Source: Chaetomium olivaceum
Lineage: Eukaryota; Ascomycota; Sordariomycetes; Sordariales; Chaetomiaceae
NCBI GenBank assembly: GCA_039881045.1
Contig: JAYWVB010000036.1
Coordinates: 62,001-126,000, forward strand
Length of the DNA: 64,000 nucleotides
Reading direction: 5' to 3'
Every line of letters starts with the position of its first letter. Position 1 is the stretch's first letter. The notes beneath the pieces are model-generated. The model saw nothing but the letters and a program-made list of their open reading frames with translations. It had not been told where the DNA came from and searched no databases. The position numbers were made by a program, and so were the translations under genes. Positions 1-12,053 of this stretch are shown here, piece after piece.

Positions 1-95
1 CAACCATAACCAGGCCCGAGTACATCTCAGTCTTGTTCTATATTCCTGTCTTAACACTCCCCATTCCGTTTACTTGAGTATTTACTCTACGGTAT

Positions 96-1501
96 ATGAC
101 CGTTACTCTAATAATGTCAAGCCCCAAAATGAATACGATTACTTTCGTGGTTCCATCGAATCGGAGGGGTTCAACCGACAGCAAAAGCACCATGGCTCGG
201 CGAAGACTCTCACAACGGACGCCCATGCCCTCTCCCTCCTACACGGATGTATTCGATAGTGATTGCGACGTTTACTCGGAGTGGGATGAGGAACCTGACG
301 GCAGCGACATGACTTTTGCCAAACGACTAGCCACCCCTTCACCACCATCCCCGAGCTGCTCCGGCGTGGAATTTGAGAAACCCAAATCACTCCTCACTCT
401 CGCTATAGCACGTTCCCGATCCATGAACTCCGCCACAAGTTCCAACGCCAGCAACTCGAACTGGATCAGCTACTACACCGATGACGACAACGACAATGAC
501 AACGATAGCGACTCGGACTGGGTCAGCTACTACACCGATGACAACAACGACAACGATAGCGACGGTGACTATCTGCCTGTCGCTCAACAAGTGGCCAAAG
601 ACTTCAGACACGACCACCAAGCCCCAGTCAGCCCCCGCTCCGCCGCCGCCGAGTCCCTGACGGACCTAGTCTCCGAGATTGAGCAAAGCGCCGCCACTGA
701 GCACCAACAAAGCCCCAAACAACCGTCCCCTTCCCCTGCAGGCGGCATCCTCAACACCATCGGCGAGCCCCTCGCGACCATTCTCAAATGGTACGGCGAC
801 GTCGCCGCCCGGCTGCAAGTCTACTACCGCCATAAAAGCCAACAACAACAATTAGCAGCCATCAAACTCCCCCCCGACCTCAACGACAACACCAACAACT
901 ACTTACGCCCCCTCCCCCTCCGCATCTACTCCCCCCACGACAAATTACTCACACAACCAACCAAAGCAGCCTTAACCCCCTTTCATCACCACCGCAAGGG
1001 CCCCTCTTTCCCCCCCCTCCGAGGGACCGGCCAGCCCGCCAACCAGAGCTTGCCCATCGCCATGCCGCCCAGCCCCGGAAAGCGCAGGATGATGTACTAT
1101 TATAGGGCGTACCGTCTGCCAATGAACATGTCGCGGGTTAATGAGCTGCGGCAGTTGGCTGAAGGGGGCCCGCTTGGCGGCGGGGGAGGGGTAGGAGGAT
1201 TCAGAGGAGGAGGGGGTTGAAGCATAAAAAAAAGGTGAAGGGGTTGGATGAGTTGGAGTGTCTGGACGGGAGTGATTTTGAAGAGGATGATTATGAGGGG
1301 GAAGTTGGGTTAGTTTGGGGGTGGGTGTGCTGCGAGTGTAAGTGGAAGAATGGGAAGTGGAGGGTGGACTGTGCGCGCTGCGAGGCTCATGTGAGGATGG
1401 CGTGTTGCGCGGTGGTGAATAGGGACACTACGCAGAGGGGCTGCTTGGTGAGGTGCAGTGCTGTGGAGAGGGATTTCTTTAGGGCGGCGTGTTGTGCTTG
1501 A
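96..1501 (+). CDS. Hypothetical acidic-repeat protein with Cys-rich C-terminal motif, probable frameshift
   Basis: I do not recognise the function. The first frame (96-1220) gives 374 residues: a Ser/Pro-rich N-terminus, a duplicated acidic block in which SYYTDD is followed by Asn/Asp runs (about residues 123-155), then a Pro-rich region and a Gly-rich end. The next frame, open through 1217-1501, continues with an acidic segment and a Cys cluster (WVCCEC, then CARCEAHVRMACC) resembling the C-x2-C ... C-x2-C-x-H-x-R-x2-C signature seen in many uncharacterised filamentous-fungal proteins. One extra base in the G-rich stretch at about 1180-1216 joins the two frames into about 468 residues; an intron is possible but I found no good GT-AG pair. 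An alternative start is the ATG at 114. That both parts belong to one gene is inference from frame continuity and the known placement of such Cys motifs. Confidence 0.5.
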
Positions 1502-2421
1502 GGGTCGCTGAGGGCATATGAAGGCTGGCATGGATAGGAGGTGGCCCGCGGTTGTGAGGTGGTGATAAGAGTTGGAACGTTGCTTTTTTCCTTTGTCCTT
1601 TTTTCTTTGTCCTTTTTCCTTTGTTCTTTTCCCTTTGTCTTTTCTCTTTTGTTATTATCGTGGGGCGTTCTAGACGAGTTGGGCTTGGTCTCGAGACTCG
1701 AGAAAGTCTTGACATTCGAAGGTACCTAAACCACCCATCCTCCGTTTCTAAGCCAACAACACAGAGCGACGCTTCAACATTTTCACACTTGTCAAGGAAA
1801 CATTATACTTCTTCAGTTATGTGACAATAACTAGGACCCCTATACAAGTACGCTGGCTAAATCATGACGCTACTACTACAACCGTTCTGGCAAACTACCT
1901 TAGTGCTAAAAGAAACTTTTAGTGTTTTCGCAGAGTATATTGAAACAGGCGTTGAGCCGGCACTCGCGCTTCTTGGGTCCGCATTGACTGTAGCTAAAAC
2001 CCGAGATCAGTGTCATCATTATCCGGGGATATCATTCTGCAGTGGGCCAACTCACAACGGCTGTCGAAGATGCCGTCCCAACTGTTTTGGCAGTCAACAC
2101 TCCAAAGGTTGGCTGGGTGCCATATCAAGCTCGCGGTTATCCCATCGAGTACAAGGACCCGTCTTACGAAGGTTGATCGCAGAACAGTGTGGCTTTGCGT
2201 CGTAAGTGCTCCAACTCCCGTAACCTCCTACTATAGACTATAGCAAAGTTTACATATCTCCTCATTGGTAGTGAGGGTACCCGTCAAATGGTGAGGCTGG
2301 GTTCGACAATCATAATTAGTATCCATCCTATCAAAAAGGAAAAGTTACGCTGATGAAAACCGGCAATATCTACCAAATCCGGAGAGGTGATATAATTAAA
2401 GGCTATCCCTACAAGACTCAA
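1502..2421. other. Gene-poor spacer with a pyrimidine tract and decayed-looking ORF pieces
   Basis: 1583-1650 is a C/T-rich tract built from repeats of CCTTTGT/CTTTTT, just downstream of the first gene. An ATG ORF at 1864-2205 (113 aa) has no recognisable domain. In another frame, 2031-2175 is open and reads naturally (it contains AVEDAVPTVLAVNTPKVGW) up to a TGA, and a further open piece lies at about 2325-2440 after a TAG. These may be remnants of one broken gene, but no family is recognised. Confidence 0.35.
1583..1650. repeat. Polypyrimidine low-complexity tract
   Basis: The tract consists almost entirely of C and T, with repeated CTTTGTCCTTTTT-like units. It lies about 80 bases downstream of the first gene's stop. 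Confidence 0.8.
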
Positions 2422-5400
2422 TCAAGCACCGTGTGCCCTTAAAAGACGTACAACCGCTGGGTTTCTGCTTTTCATGGCAGCCCATAGGGGCGTCAAGCCC
2501 AACCTGTCCTTCAACGCAACATCGGCAACCTGACCGGTCTGGAGTAGCAGCCGTACGACGGGCTCTGCCCCATCCCCCGTCGAGGCAGCCCACCACAATG
2601 GCGTCCGACCATCTATGCATTTCGCATTTACGTCAGCCTTACCCGTCTCAACCAGCAGCCGTAGGGCGGTCTCATGCCCGCCCTGGGCGGCCCAGTGTAG
2701 CGGTGTGTAGCCAAAGCTCTCGTCCTTCAACTCGACATCGACCTGCCCCGTCTGGAGAAGCAGCCGTATAACCGCTTCGTGCCCTCCCTGGGCGGCCAAG
2801 GAGAGTGGCGTGTAACCAGAGCGAGACTTTGAATTAACGTCAACCAGGCCTGACTGGAGGAGTAGCTGTACGATGGCTTCGTGCCCTCCCTCGGCGGCCC
2901 ATGAAAGCGGTGTCCGGCCGTCATTTGATTTTAAGTCAACGTCAATCCCACTCGTCTGTAGGAATAACCGCACAAGAACCCCGTTCCCTTGTTTGGCAGT
3001 CCACGATAGTGGTGTCCACGAACGGTTACACTTCGAATTGACGTCGACCTTGCCCGTCTGTAGGAGTAGCCGCACGATACCCACATGCCCTTTCTGGGCA
3101 GCCCAGAAGAGTGGCGTGTAACCAGAGAGACACTTCGAATTGACGTCGGCCTTGCCCGTCTGTAGGAGTAGCCGCACAATAGCCTCATGGCCTTTCATGG
3201 CAGCCCGGGAGAGTGGTGTCCGGCCATATCTACACCGCGAATCGACTTTGACCTGGTCCGTCTGAAGGAGTAGCTGTAGGATACCCTCGTAGCCTAACCC
3301 AGCAGCCCAGGAGAGTGGTGTCCGGCCATCTCTACACTTTGAATCAAGGTCGACATGGCCCGCCTCGAGGAGAAGCCGTACGATGACCTCGTGGCCTCTC
3401 TTGGCGGCATACGACAGTGCTTGTCCTCTGAGGTCGTCCGTATACGCCCGACCCAACAAGATGAAAAAGGCGAATAAGGTATCCTCTTGGTGTGCCACAA
3501 TATGGGAGAGAGCGCCTTCCTTGCGCGAGAAAGTGAATGTGGGTTCAAGTTTCAGACTTTTCTTGATGTTCTTCAGGAACTGATTGTAACATTCGCGATG
3601 TAGAGAAGATTGTGGGCGCATTTCCGAACAGAGTCGGGCAAATGACTCGACTGCTCCATGGCTGCCGGTAGCGAACGCTGCGAATAATGGCGTTCCATAT
3701 CGCTCGTCTTCCTCCTCGAAGAAGGATCGATTCGAGGGGAGAGCTTCGATGAGGGCTGCCATGTCTCTCTCCGACAATATGTAGAGGAGGCTTGCATTCG
3801 CAGTGTTCCGTCCTACCCATCGGCGTTCAGACAAGTTGAACTCGATGCGTTCGTGCAAGCTGAGGTGCCTTGCATTTTCAGTGTGCCGCCTTACCCCGTG
3901 GTGTTCAAACAAGTTGTTTAGTTTGATCCAGTCCCTGCGCTGGAAGCTTTGGAGGAAGCTCGCCTGGCAGATGCCGCCCGCTTCCGCTGCATTGGCGTGG
4001 TACAGGACATTTTGGGTGGCATACTCCAGAAACGGGAACTTTTCATTTGCCGACTGACGAAGATTAGCGGCTCTCTCGGTGTTTGCTGTGGCAAATGAGC
4101 CCGCGATTTCGAGAGCGGCGGCGACGTCGATGTGCATGTAAGTGAGGCAGCACTGTTTCAGTCGCTCGTGGCTGCCTGCTTCAAAGTTCCCTCCGAGGCC
4201 TGACCAAATCTCCACCAACCCGTTTTCTTTGAGAAGAAAATCTCTGACCGATTCATGGATAAATTGCACTGTAGGGCTTCTTGAGTTGGTGATCTCGACA
4301 AGCCCCTTGGAAGAGCTAAGAATGAATCTTTCCATGACCGCTGTGGTGATTTCGCCCGGGTCGAACTCAGAGAGAACTTCTGGATTGACGCCAGAAAGGA
4401 TGGCCAAGTAGAGCTGTTCTGGTTTCAGGGGTTGGCTCGCAAAGAGCACCCACTGAACGCAAAGGAGCAGTTCGCCGCTGTTGTGGCTATCGCGTGTCAG
4501 AATGTTACAGAAAAGCTCCTGCAAGTTTCCCGGGATGTCTTGAAGTTTCTGTCGCAGCTTGTGGATATTGCCATCGTCGTATTCTTTGTTCAGAATCTCG
4601 GTCACCAGGACAACCCAGAAGAAGACACCAGAGGCTTTCTTTTGGATGTCAGTTCGAATGTGTTCGGCGAGTTTGCCGTGGCCAATCTTCAATTTGCTGT
4701 CGAGATACCTTGCAATATCCTTGCCGTGTTCGTATTGTTCTTCAAGGGCTAGGTTCAGGCACCTCTTGATCGTAATATAAGGGTAATGTCTGCTGGCAAA
4801 GCAAATTTTGAAGTTGATGGGTGGATCTGCCTCGATCGTCATTTCGCCGATTTCCTCGAAAAATGAAATCATATCACGGATCTGACCCTCATCGCATTCG
4901 TCCAAACCGTCAACAAAGCAGGTAACAGGAAGCTCCCCTAGCCCCTGTACGGCTTCCTCGAGCAGAGCTTTAGTCCTTCAATACCCGGTCGGTGGTATGC
5001 GTTATCGAAGGTCCTCAGTCCAAATGAGTTGAACACGCGCCGACGTTCTGATAGTTGCTCGAGAAGTTGTAGCAGTAGTGATCGGTACATGCCAACCGTG
5101 GACTTCTCCAGATCGTCTCCTCGCGCGTTGAAAAAGAAGGAAACGACAACCTCATCATTCATCCTGTTCTTAGTTTTGTCAAGAGCGTTTGCCAGGGCGA
5201 ACTTCATTAGCGTTGACTTCCCGGCCCCAGGCTTTCCTTTGATCCATAAGAAGCCGTGATGTTGGTCACGGTGGCTCGGATCAAGCCACTTAAGATATGT
5301 GGGTGTTGTCAGCAGCCATTCACATGTTTGGGCGTGTGCCTTCCTGATATTCGTCTGGCGAGCATCGATTTGTTCGAATCTCAATGAGCTCAGCAACTCC

Positions 5401-6535
5401 TGTAACCGCTCCTTATCCATGGTATTCTGATTGGGCGTCATGGTTGTGATCCTGCAGAGAGCAGCGGCAACCTTTTTATATTCGACATCGTCAAGTCCGG
5501 TAAAACGGCACATTTCCATGTGATTCCGCCCAATCTGCTCCGTGGTCTCGATGCCATGAAGGTTGAGATAAGATGAGGCATCATTCACAACCTGAGAACG
5601 GTTAGCGGGCAAAGTTGGGAAAGTATTAGACACGATGTTGATGTTGTCGCGTCGAGTATCGCACCTTTTGATTGTTGAGAGCCGCAACTCCAAATTGCTC
5701 CCGAAAGGAGTGTATGATCCAATTCCGTTCTTGGGCCATCGGACCAAATTCGTCCCTCAGCTCCCGAAGGCATTCTGAATCTGGCAACAGCGCGCTGACG
5801 ATCTGCTCGTTGACAGAAAACCCGACAGTCTTCATTACGTTCTTTGCAATGGACTTGAGAAGGCTCTGGGGATCGGCGCCTGCATGGGGGGTACCAAAGA
5901 ATATGATCCCGATTGTGGATTTGAATATGTCGTGAAGGTCAGGCCGGACCTTGTGACAGCTTTTAGACCGCCGAAGCATCTCCTTGATGATGATCCCCCC
6001 GAGGCTATGTGCCACAAATACTACGGGCCTTGACGGCTCCGTTCTACGTTCCGATTCTAACGCGACCAGGAGATTCTCGGAGATGTCGTATATGGTACTT
6101 TTGTCTATAGGCGGCCCTGCCCAATGTCTAATATGTGTGTCGTAACCGTATGTCAGGACTCGCGCAGAGGGTACGGTTTGTGGAACTAAATCGCGCGGCC
6201 AGTAGGTGGCATGAACAACGCCCCCCATGTCGTTGTCGAGGCGCGAGCCTGAGAAGTGGTGGAGGATCCATTGTCTTTTGGAAAGGGGCTCGACACGTTC
6301 AGCCGCTGATATGCCACTGTTGTTGCTCTGTCGGGCGTTGGCTTTCTTAGAAGTCCATGTTCGCTCGGGGTGGCCGGTAAATCCATGTCTGAAGATGATG
6401 CTGCTCACTTAGTAGCATTCTTTGAGGAGACAAGAAAGGAACTCACTCAAAAGACGGGTTATCCGGTTCGAAGACTACGGTGAGTCCAGTCTCGGGAATG
6501 GACCCCCTAGGGTCCCTCATCTCCCGTCCATTCAT
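2422..6535 (-). CDS. SesB-NACHT-ankyrin NLR-type STAND protein, one frameshift
   Basis: This is a fungal NLR-like receptor of about 1331 residues once one base is added. Exons: 6535-6447, 6400-5665, 5591-2422, with introns of 46 and 73 nt. The N-terminus is a SesB-type alpha/beta-hydrolase (HGFTGHPERTW, then VFVAHSLGGIIIKEML with the nucleophile Ser near residue 162, then FFGTPHAGAD). A NACHT NTPase follows, with Walker A GKPGAGKST (about 394-402) and Walker B CFVDGLDEC (about 500-508). The C-terminus carries about ten 34-residue ankyrin repeats (about 996-1331) with repeated GRTPLSWAA cores. This domain order is known from proteins controlling heterokaryon incompatibility and innate recognition in fungi; the role here is inference. 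The frame breaks at 4967-4973, between Walker A and B, where one added base restores the NACHT reading. The first exon (TGLTVVFEP just before the hydrolase) was chosen because the continuous ORF starts in frame only after a stop. The ATG at 6520 is an alternative start. Confidence 0.85.
2425..3432 (-). repeat. Ankyrin repeat array, 102-bp coding units
   Basis: About ten tandem units of roughly 102 bp encode 34-residue ankyrin repeats. The bases themselves are strongly conserved between units: 'gacgtcg(a/g)ccttgcccgt' and 'gtctgtaggagtagccgcac' recur at 102-bp spacing around 3039-3180. Such similarity suggests recent duplication or concerted evolution. Confidence 0.85.
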
Positions 6536-8221
6536 CCTCCCGAGGCAGCGACAGAGTGCAAAGCGACCCAAACACCCTACTAAAGATGCGAGGTTACAAG
6601 TTCAAACTTGCCGAACACTAAAGTCGCGCGCTCAAACCCCTTCTTCCGCCTTTGGAAGACGCAGATGTTGGAGGATGAGGCTACCGAACAGGGACAGGAA
6701 GTGAGAAGGAAGGAAAAAGCCTTGTCGGATTCGATTCAGGTTCGCGCGAGGCTCTCGGGCGGGAGCGCGCTGTGTTGGGCATGTTTAGCGAACCTCAGCC
6801 ACAGTCACTTGAATGTCCACGTCGACCTGATAGGCTAACCTGTGCATTTCGGCTTGACGGCCCAACGAATCACTCTCAAACACCATCTTGCACATCCAGG
6901 GACCACGCCCGGACTTTGCAAAAAGTCTTCCGTGGACCACCAATCTCTTTCGTGGTCGTTTGCGATCCCTTCGGGCGAGAAGTGGCTGAGCGATTGGAGC
7001 ATTTCGATGTCGATTGGGGGTGAATTCCTCTCTACCTTCACAGGGGGTATAAATTGTTTCCCGACTGTTACCAATGCTGAGTGGTGGCAAAAAGAATACA
7101 AAAACATCCAGTCGATTCAAGGTGTCTTCACGCTTTACTGGCAACATGACAACCCGAAGCCTCAACCAGACCTGGCGCGACGTGGTCTTCAAACAATACG
7201 AAACAGACCACGCCGCTGACATCCCCCCGTCCGCTACCTGATCAACGCACCATAGTAGAAGAAGGACATCTTCATCGAGATCCCCACCAAATCGACGTAC
7301 CCGTCTTCCGCCAAGCCGTCCTTCACTTCTCCCGCGCAAGACGCCTCGCAGACGACGGCTTACGAAGACGACCTCTTCAAAGTCCGAGCACGTGTTTCGC
7401 GTTCCAGTCCATCTTCTTTCACTCCACGCAGTGATGATGCTCACCCGCAAGATGACGCTGGCCAACCTGAACCTGGCGCTGCTGGCAACAACGGATGATG
7501 CTTGGGATTTCACCACCTACAGTGATAGCGAATGCGAGACGGTTCTGATCCCTCATACTTTTTGTTATTTTATTTTGAGAGAAGTGGTAATAATTCGCTT
7601 TGACGGGCTCTTGGTGGCATCTGGTTGGTAACCGGAGAAAGGGTTACAGGATGGCAAGCTTTTGTATATCCCTTCCCATCCCACGATTTCTCCGGTGGCG
7701 TAAATAAGGTAAGTTTATACTAGAAGTTTATAAGTTTACGTACTAAGTTTCCTGAGACTTCATGAATCGAACTTGATCTTTGCCGCTGCCGCCGATCAAC
7801 CAGAGTACCGTTTAGAAGCAGCACAAGGCTTTACTGTCTATAGGGTTATCTCTTCATTACACCCTTCCTTGTAAACCACCTGAGCCTTCATGATCAGAAT
7901 ATGTGTCGGCCGCTGCCACCGAAGAACAAGATCTCCAAAAGCGTTTGGCCAGACTCTGTTCTCACTCTCTTCCTCGGTGATCCAATACCAAGTGATTATG
8001 TTTGGGTATTGAATCGGCTTATTCATAACCCCGAATCCCTCCCTCCCGGTGTCTCGCAGGTGAGATAAAAGCCCCTTCAATAACACCGGCCGGGGCACCA
8101 CGTATCCAAACCTGGGCTGGTCGTGTGCGATCTGTTTTTCATCACACCACGCCGAGGTTATCTGGAACTGGACACCAACTGGGAACCAGCGTGAAGTAAA
8201 TTTCCCAGATTCGGGAGTAAA
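6536..8221. other. Spacer without a supported gene
   Basis: Overlapping short ORFs occur on both strands (for example 6842-7219 plus and 6785-7516 minus), but none shows a clear domain or codon-like consistency. A minus-strand piece near 6870-6960 (VVHGRLFAKS) faintly recalls a BTB/POZ domain. It could be a relic but is not strong enough to annotate. Confidence 0.4.
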
Positions 8222-9413
8222 CTAGATCTCGTCGGGGATATTTTCCATCAGATATTTGTAAACACCTTTGGCGTTGACCAATTCTCCCTTTAGAAATGGG
8301 CCAGCTTCAAGTTGCAAGCGAGCTAATTCCACCTGCTCCTGCTCGGAGAGGAAGCCGGGGTTCAACAAGGGGGCAAGGTCGGCTGAATTCAGTTGCGCTG
8401 GGTAGACGGCAGGAGCCGGCGGTGGGACAGGGAACTCGGTGTTTTGCGATGGGACCGTCGGGAGATAGCCAGAGCTCAGTTGGTCGGAATGCAGCGTAGC
8501 GGCGGCGGGGTTAGCGGGCATCTGGAAGCTGGGATCTTTCATGAGCATCTCCGAGCCGGGGTTATTGTCAGGCATCCCAAAGTCGGGGTCAAGGAGCGGC
8601 TCCTTTTTGAGGGGCATCTGCACGTCGGCATGGTTGAAGGTCTTCCCCAAACCGGGGTTATTGTCGGGCACCTTAAAATCGGGGTCAAAGGGTGGCCTCT
8701 TGTTAAGGAGCATCTGCACGTCGGGATGGTTAAAGGTGTTCCCCAACCCGGATTCATTGGGAATCCCGGAACCGGTGCTAACGGGCACATCCAAGCTGGG
8801 AAGACTAACGGGCATCCTCAGGTCGGGAGGCTTCTTAGAGGGCCCCAAGTCAGGATTGTTAGGGGGGATCTGACAGCCGAGGTATCGAAGAGGATTCTCC
8901 AAGCTGGGAGATGAATCTGAAATAACACTTGCGTCAGCCCAACTTGACCGGGAGAATGATGTGACCAAGCAAGCAGCCCTACTCTCCGTTCCATCTCCAT
9001 GCATTACTTGACCGTCACTACCACCCGTAGCGACGTTTTTGATATCACCTCCCTCGATCTTTTTAAGTGCTTCGGCTGGGTTTATGGGGCCAATCAATGG
9101 CAACTGGTCGGCTTCTTCGCTCTTCGTCGACGGGTTAGGTGGCTGGCTAATGGAGGCGGTGGCGCGTCTGGTGCGATCGATGATGGCTGCTACGCCTAGC
9201 CGCAGTTGAACTAAAACATTCACGGAGAGGGCTTTCGACGAACTTACACTCATTCCGGCGCCACATTCTCCAGGGCCCTGTGTAACCACACGGCTGACCT
9301 ATCGTGTTGCATTGTGGACATAGTAGAATGGCTTCATCACGACGTTGCCTACGGGAAGCATAGGGTCGGCGGGCCCTCGTCCCCCTCGGTCTCAGGGGCT
9401 GTGGTTCCGACAT
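8222..9413 (-). CDS. Hypothetical protein with tandem Asp/Pro/Asn repeats and N-terminal Cys cluster
   Basis: The function is not recognised. Two exons, 9413-9248 and 9195-8222, are joined across a 52-nt intron with a GTAAGT donor and CTAG acceptor; the sum is exactly 380 codons (379 aa). The N-terminus is Arg-rich, followed by a Cys cluster (CPQCNTIGQPCGYTG, with a further Cys at the splice) that could bind metal. The middle (about residues 220-300) is built of imperfect repeats of PDF-x-x-PDNNPG and TFNH-x-DVQM, with no predicted fold that I can name. The C-terminus is charged and may be helical (EQEQVELARLQLEAG). No signal peptide or membrane segment is visible. Codon continuity over the splice is good, so this is probably a real gene, perhaps lineage-restricted. 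Confidence 0.6.
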
Positions 9414-12053
9414 CTTAAGAGATAGGGCCGGTAACGGGCACTATAACGCAGCGCATGGAGCGGTGTGCTTGGAAACGGCGGGAAAGAGAAGCGGCAGAAT
9501 TCAAAGGGACACAGCGCGTAATTCGACGCTAACTTATGCTGCGTAATAAACCGTGGTTTGCACCCGGATTATGGATATCCTAATGGATGGATGACTGATT
9601 AATTAAGTCTCTCGCCCGACTGAACAAGGTTAAGCTACATGCGATGAACTGGCTGACGAAAGAAGTGCTACGGGGGAAAAGAAATGCGCAGGTTCCGCGG
9701 CCAGCAGCAGGATCCTACCTACCCTATTTAAAGTAAGTAGGTATGTACCTACCTGAAACTTCCATGACTAGAGTACCCTGGAGTGTGGTTGCTCAAACAG
9801 GGGCTGCACCGCATTCATCCTTCATCTAATCATGCTGGGTTTAGGGGGATATCATGATCCATATCACCATTGCTCTATCTGTATCGTAAGCTTCGCTGTC
9901 CAGTTACGGGAATATAAAACGTCGATTTCTGTGTTGTGGTTTGCTTATCGGTGAAGTAATGAGCTCTTTAATATTACCACGAAACTTCGGATTCGGTTAG
10001 TGAAGGAAGGCCTCAATGATGGGGATTCAAGAGGCATCAAATGCCTATGTGGAGTGGTGAAACTGATCGAAGCGGCAAGTTCAGGGAGGATTGTGTCACT
10101 GTTGGGGTCGTCCCATGCACAAAAGAAGTCCGTAGTGGGTGTACGGACGATGGCTAAACCTGAAGTAGAGATAAAGACCGCGCGTATGGAAACCACCAAG
10201 TCTGCCTGGCTCTAAAGGTACCGGTGTAGTCTATCCATCTCTTAGGGAACGTCGTCGAGAATTTCCATCGTCGTGTCGTGAAACCCCTCGGCCGCGGCAG
10301 GAATATCTGGACAATGACGACCTTGAGTGGCAGAATGTCTTTCAAGGACAATTAGAGAAGTGGCAGGCCGTGAGTGGTTGGAAGACAACAGAGGCCCTCA
10401 TGATGACGGGGGCCTGTAACGGGAGAGGAACAAGACCTAGTAAACACTCAGGGCATTGGGGATATTGAGGCTCATGGGACAGCAGAGCTCTTGACAACTG
10501 CCGAATCGCACATCTAAAGGCAGGTAGAGCTGGATAAAGCAAGAGGCACCGTGGCCGCTGCCAAAGAAACAAAGAGAGCAGCTCTCGGAGAAACGCAGCA
10601 GGACAACAGGGGCGTTCTTCGAAACCGGGATGTGTGGGGTGGTTGGTAGTAGCAACGAACGTCAACTTCGCTACGGCCAGAGGCACACACCAGGAGGTCG
10701 AGCTCATCACGAACCATGCGAGCGGGTGATGGCTCTACCACACGGCCAGGAGGAACTTCCTCCGACATGAAACTTTGGTGCTGTAGGGTTTGGACCAAGC
10801 CCTGAAGTTGCCGCCGCCTCCTGATTGCTTCGACGCAGTCTGAAGAGAGATCCAATCCAGAGCGACGGAATAACGAGCCCAAAACGGCCGAGAGGGAGGA
10901 CCGCCCGTACCAGTTCGGTACTAACTAACACGAGGTCATTGCCGGAAGGGAGAAATGCTTCCCAGAAACGTACCAAAAGCGAAACAACCTCCGCGGCACA
11001 ATAGGACCCGCGGTCTCGTTGAAGCATCCGGGTTGTTACCGGACAGGAGAAGGTTGCCCCCATCGCAACCGCACTCCCACCTCCTTAGTCTCATCAGGAG
11101 ATGACGGCAAGTGGGCAGACACCCCGGCTAATGGGAGTTGAGTTACCTTACCGCCAGCCTTACTAATGCCAGGTGACATAACAATCCCTTCGTCCTAGAT
11201 TGTTGATCATCAAGGCGCGACGGAGTAGCCTGGCCCTACTTGGCAGACTTGGAGTGCTAGAAGTATGAACTTGCAAACTCGGAACAATACCACCACCAAA
11301 CCAACCGCGAGCCATAGAAAGCATCATTCTATTCGTAAGCAGGGAAATAAGAGGGTATTGATTGGGTCCCTGGTTGGTTATCAACGGACTCGACTCAGAA
11401 TACAAACGCCAAAATCCCATTGCCCCAAAACTAACCCAACCTGATGAGATGACCCCAAACCGCTCAAGGCATGGCAACAACAACAAAAAAAGTTCGAGAA
11501 ATATACATATACGCCCGCTTTCCTTCATACTCGGCCAAAGCGGCCGGAACGAGTGACGCGATTGTAGTGGAAGTGGACGGGAAGCTGATTCGAATGTCAG
11601 GCCCGCCGTCTGTCCACCATGGAGAAAAAGTGTTGAAAATGCTTGCTTTCACCTTGCTCGGGCGTCAAGAGCCAAAAGTCAAGAAGCAGAAAAGTGACAA
11701 AGGAAACCAGTAAGACAACGTGTGGCAGCAGTAGTGGTCGCAAAGTAAGGGAAGGAAGGTAAAACAAGAAAGGAGAGAAAAAAAAGAAACCATGTCCAGT
11801 CATCGTCTGTCCGTCCCAAGTAAAGTATTACGCCTTCGGTTGGTGGCAGCTGTAAAGTTGTTGTTCTTTCGTCGTCATCATGTCAAAAGCCATCGCCGCC
11901 GCCGCCGCCGCCCCGGCCCATCATGCCCGTGTCTGCGCCCGTTATGCCATGCAATACGAGAAGTATTCTGGGGCATTCGCAAAGAAAATAACGCGCCCCT
12001 GTTGCGAAATGTGCAATGTGCAGGTGCCGCCACCGCTGTCATCTACCACTGAA
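9414..12053. other. Gene-poor spacer, possibly with degraded coding sequence
   Basis: No intact gene is supported. In one plus frame, 10425-11040 reads as Glu/Ala/Thr/Arg-rich protein-like sequence interrupted by scattered stops (for example TAA and TGA codons), which could be an old coding relic. A small plus ORF at 11471-11713 (80 aa, starting MATTTKKVREIYIYARFPS) lacks a known domain. The minus ORFs at 10342-11063 look like its shadows. Confidence 0.35.

Noticed and set aside
6785..7107. BTB/POZ-like fragment (VVHGRLFAKS) on the minus strand
   Set aside because: The match is a few residues long, the surrounding frame shows no BTB continuation, and the same bases are open on the other strand.
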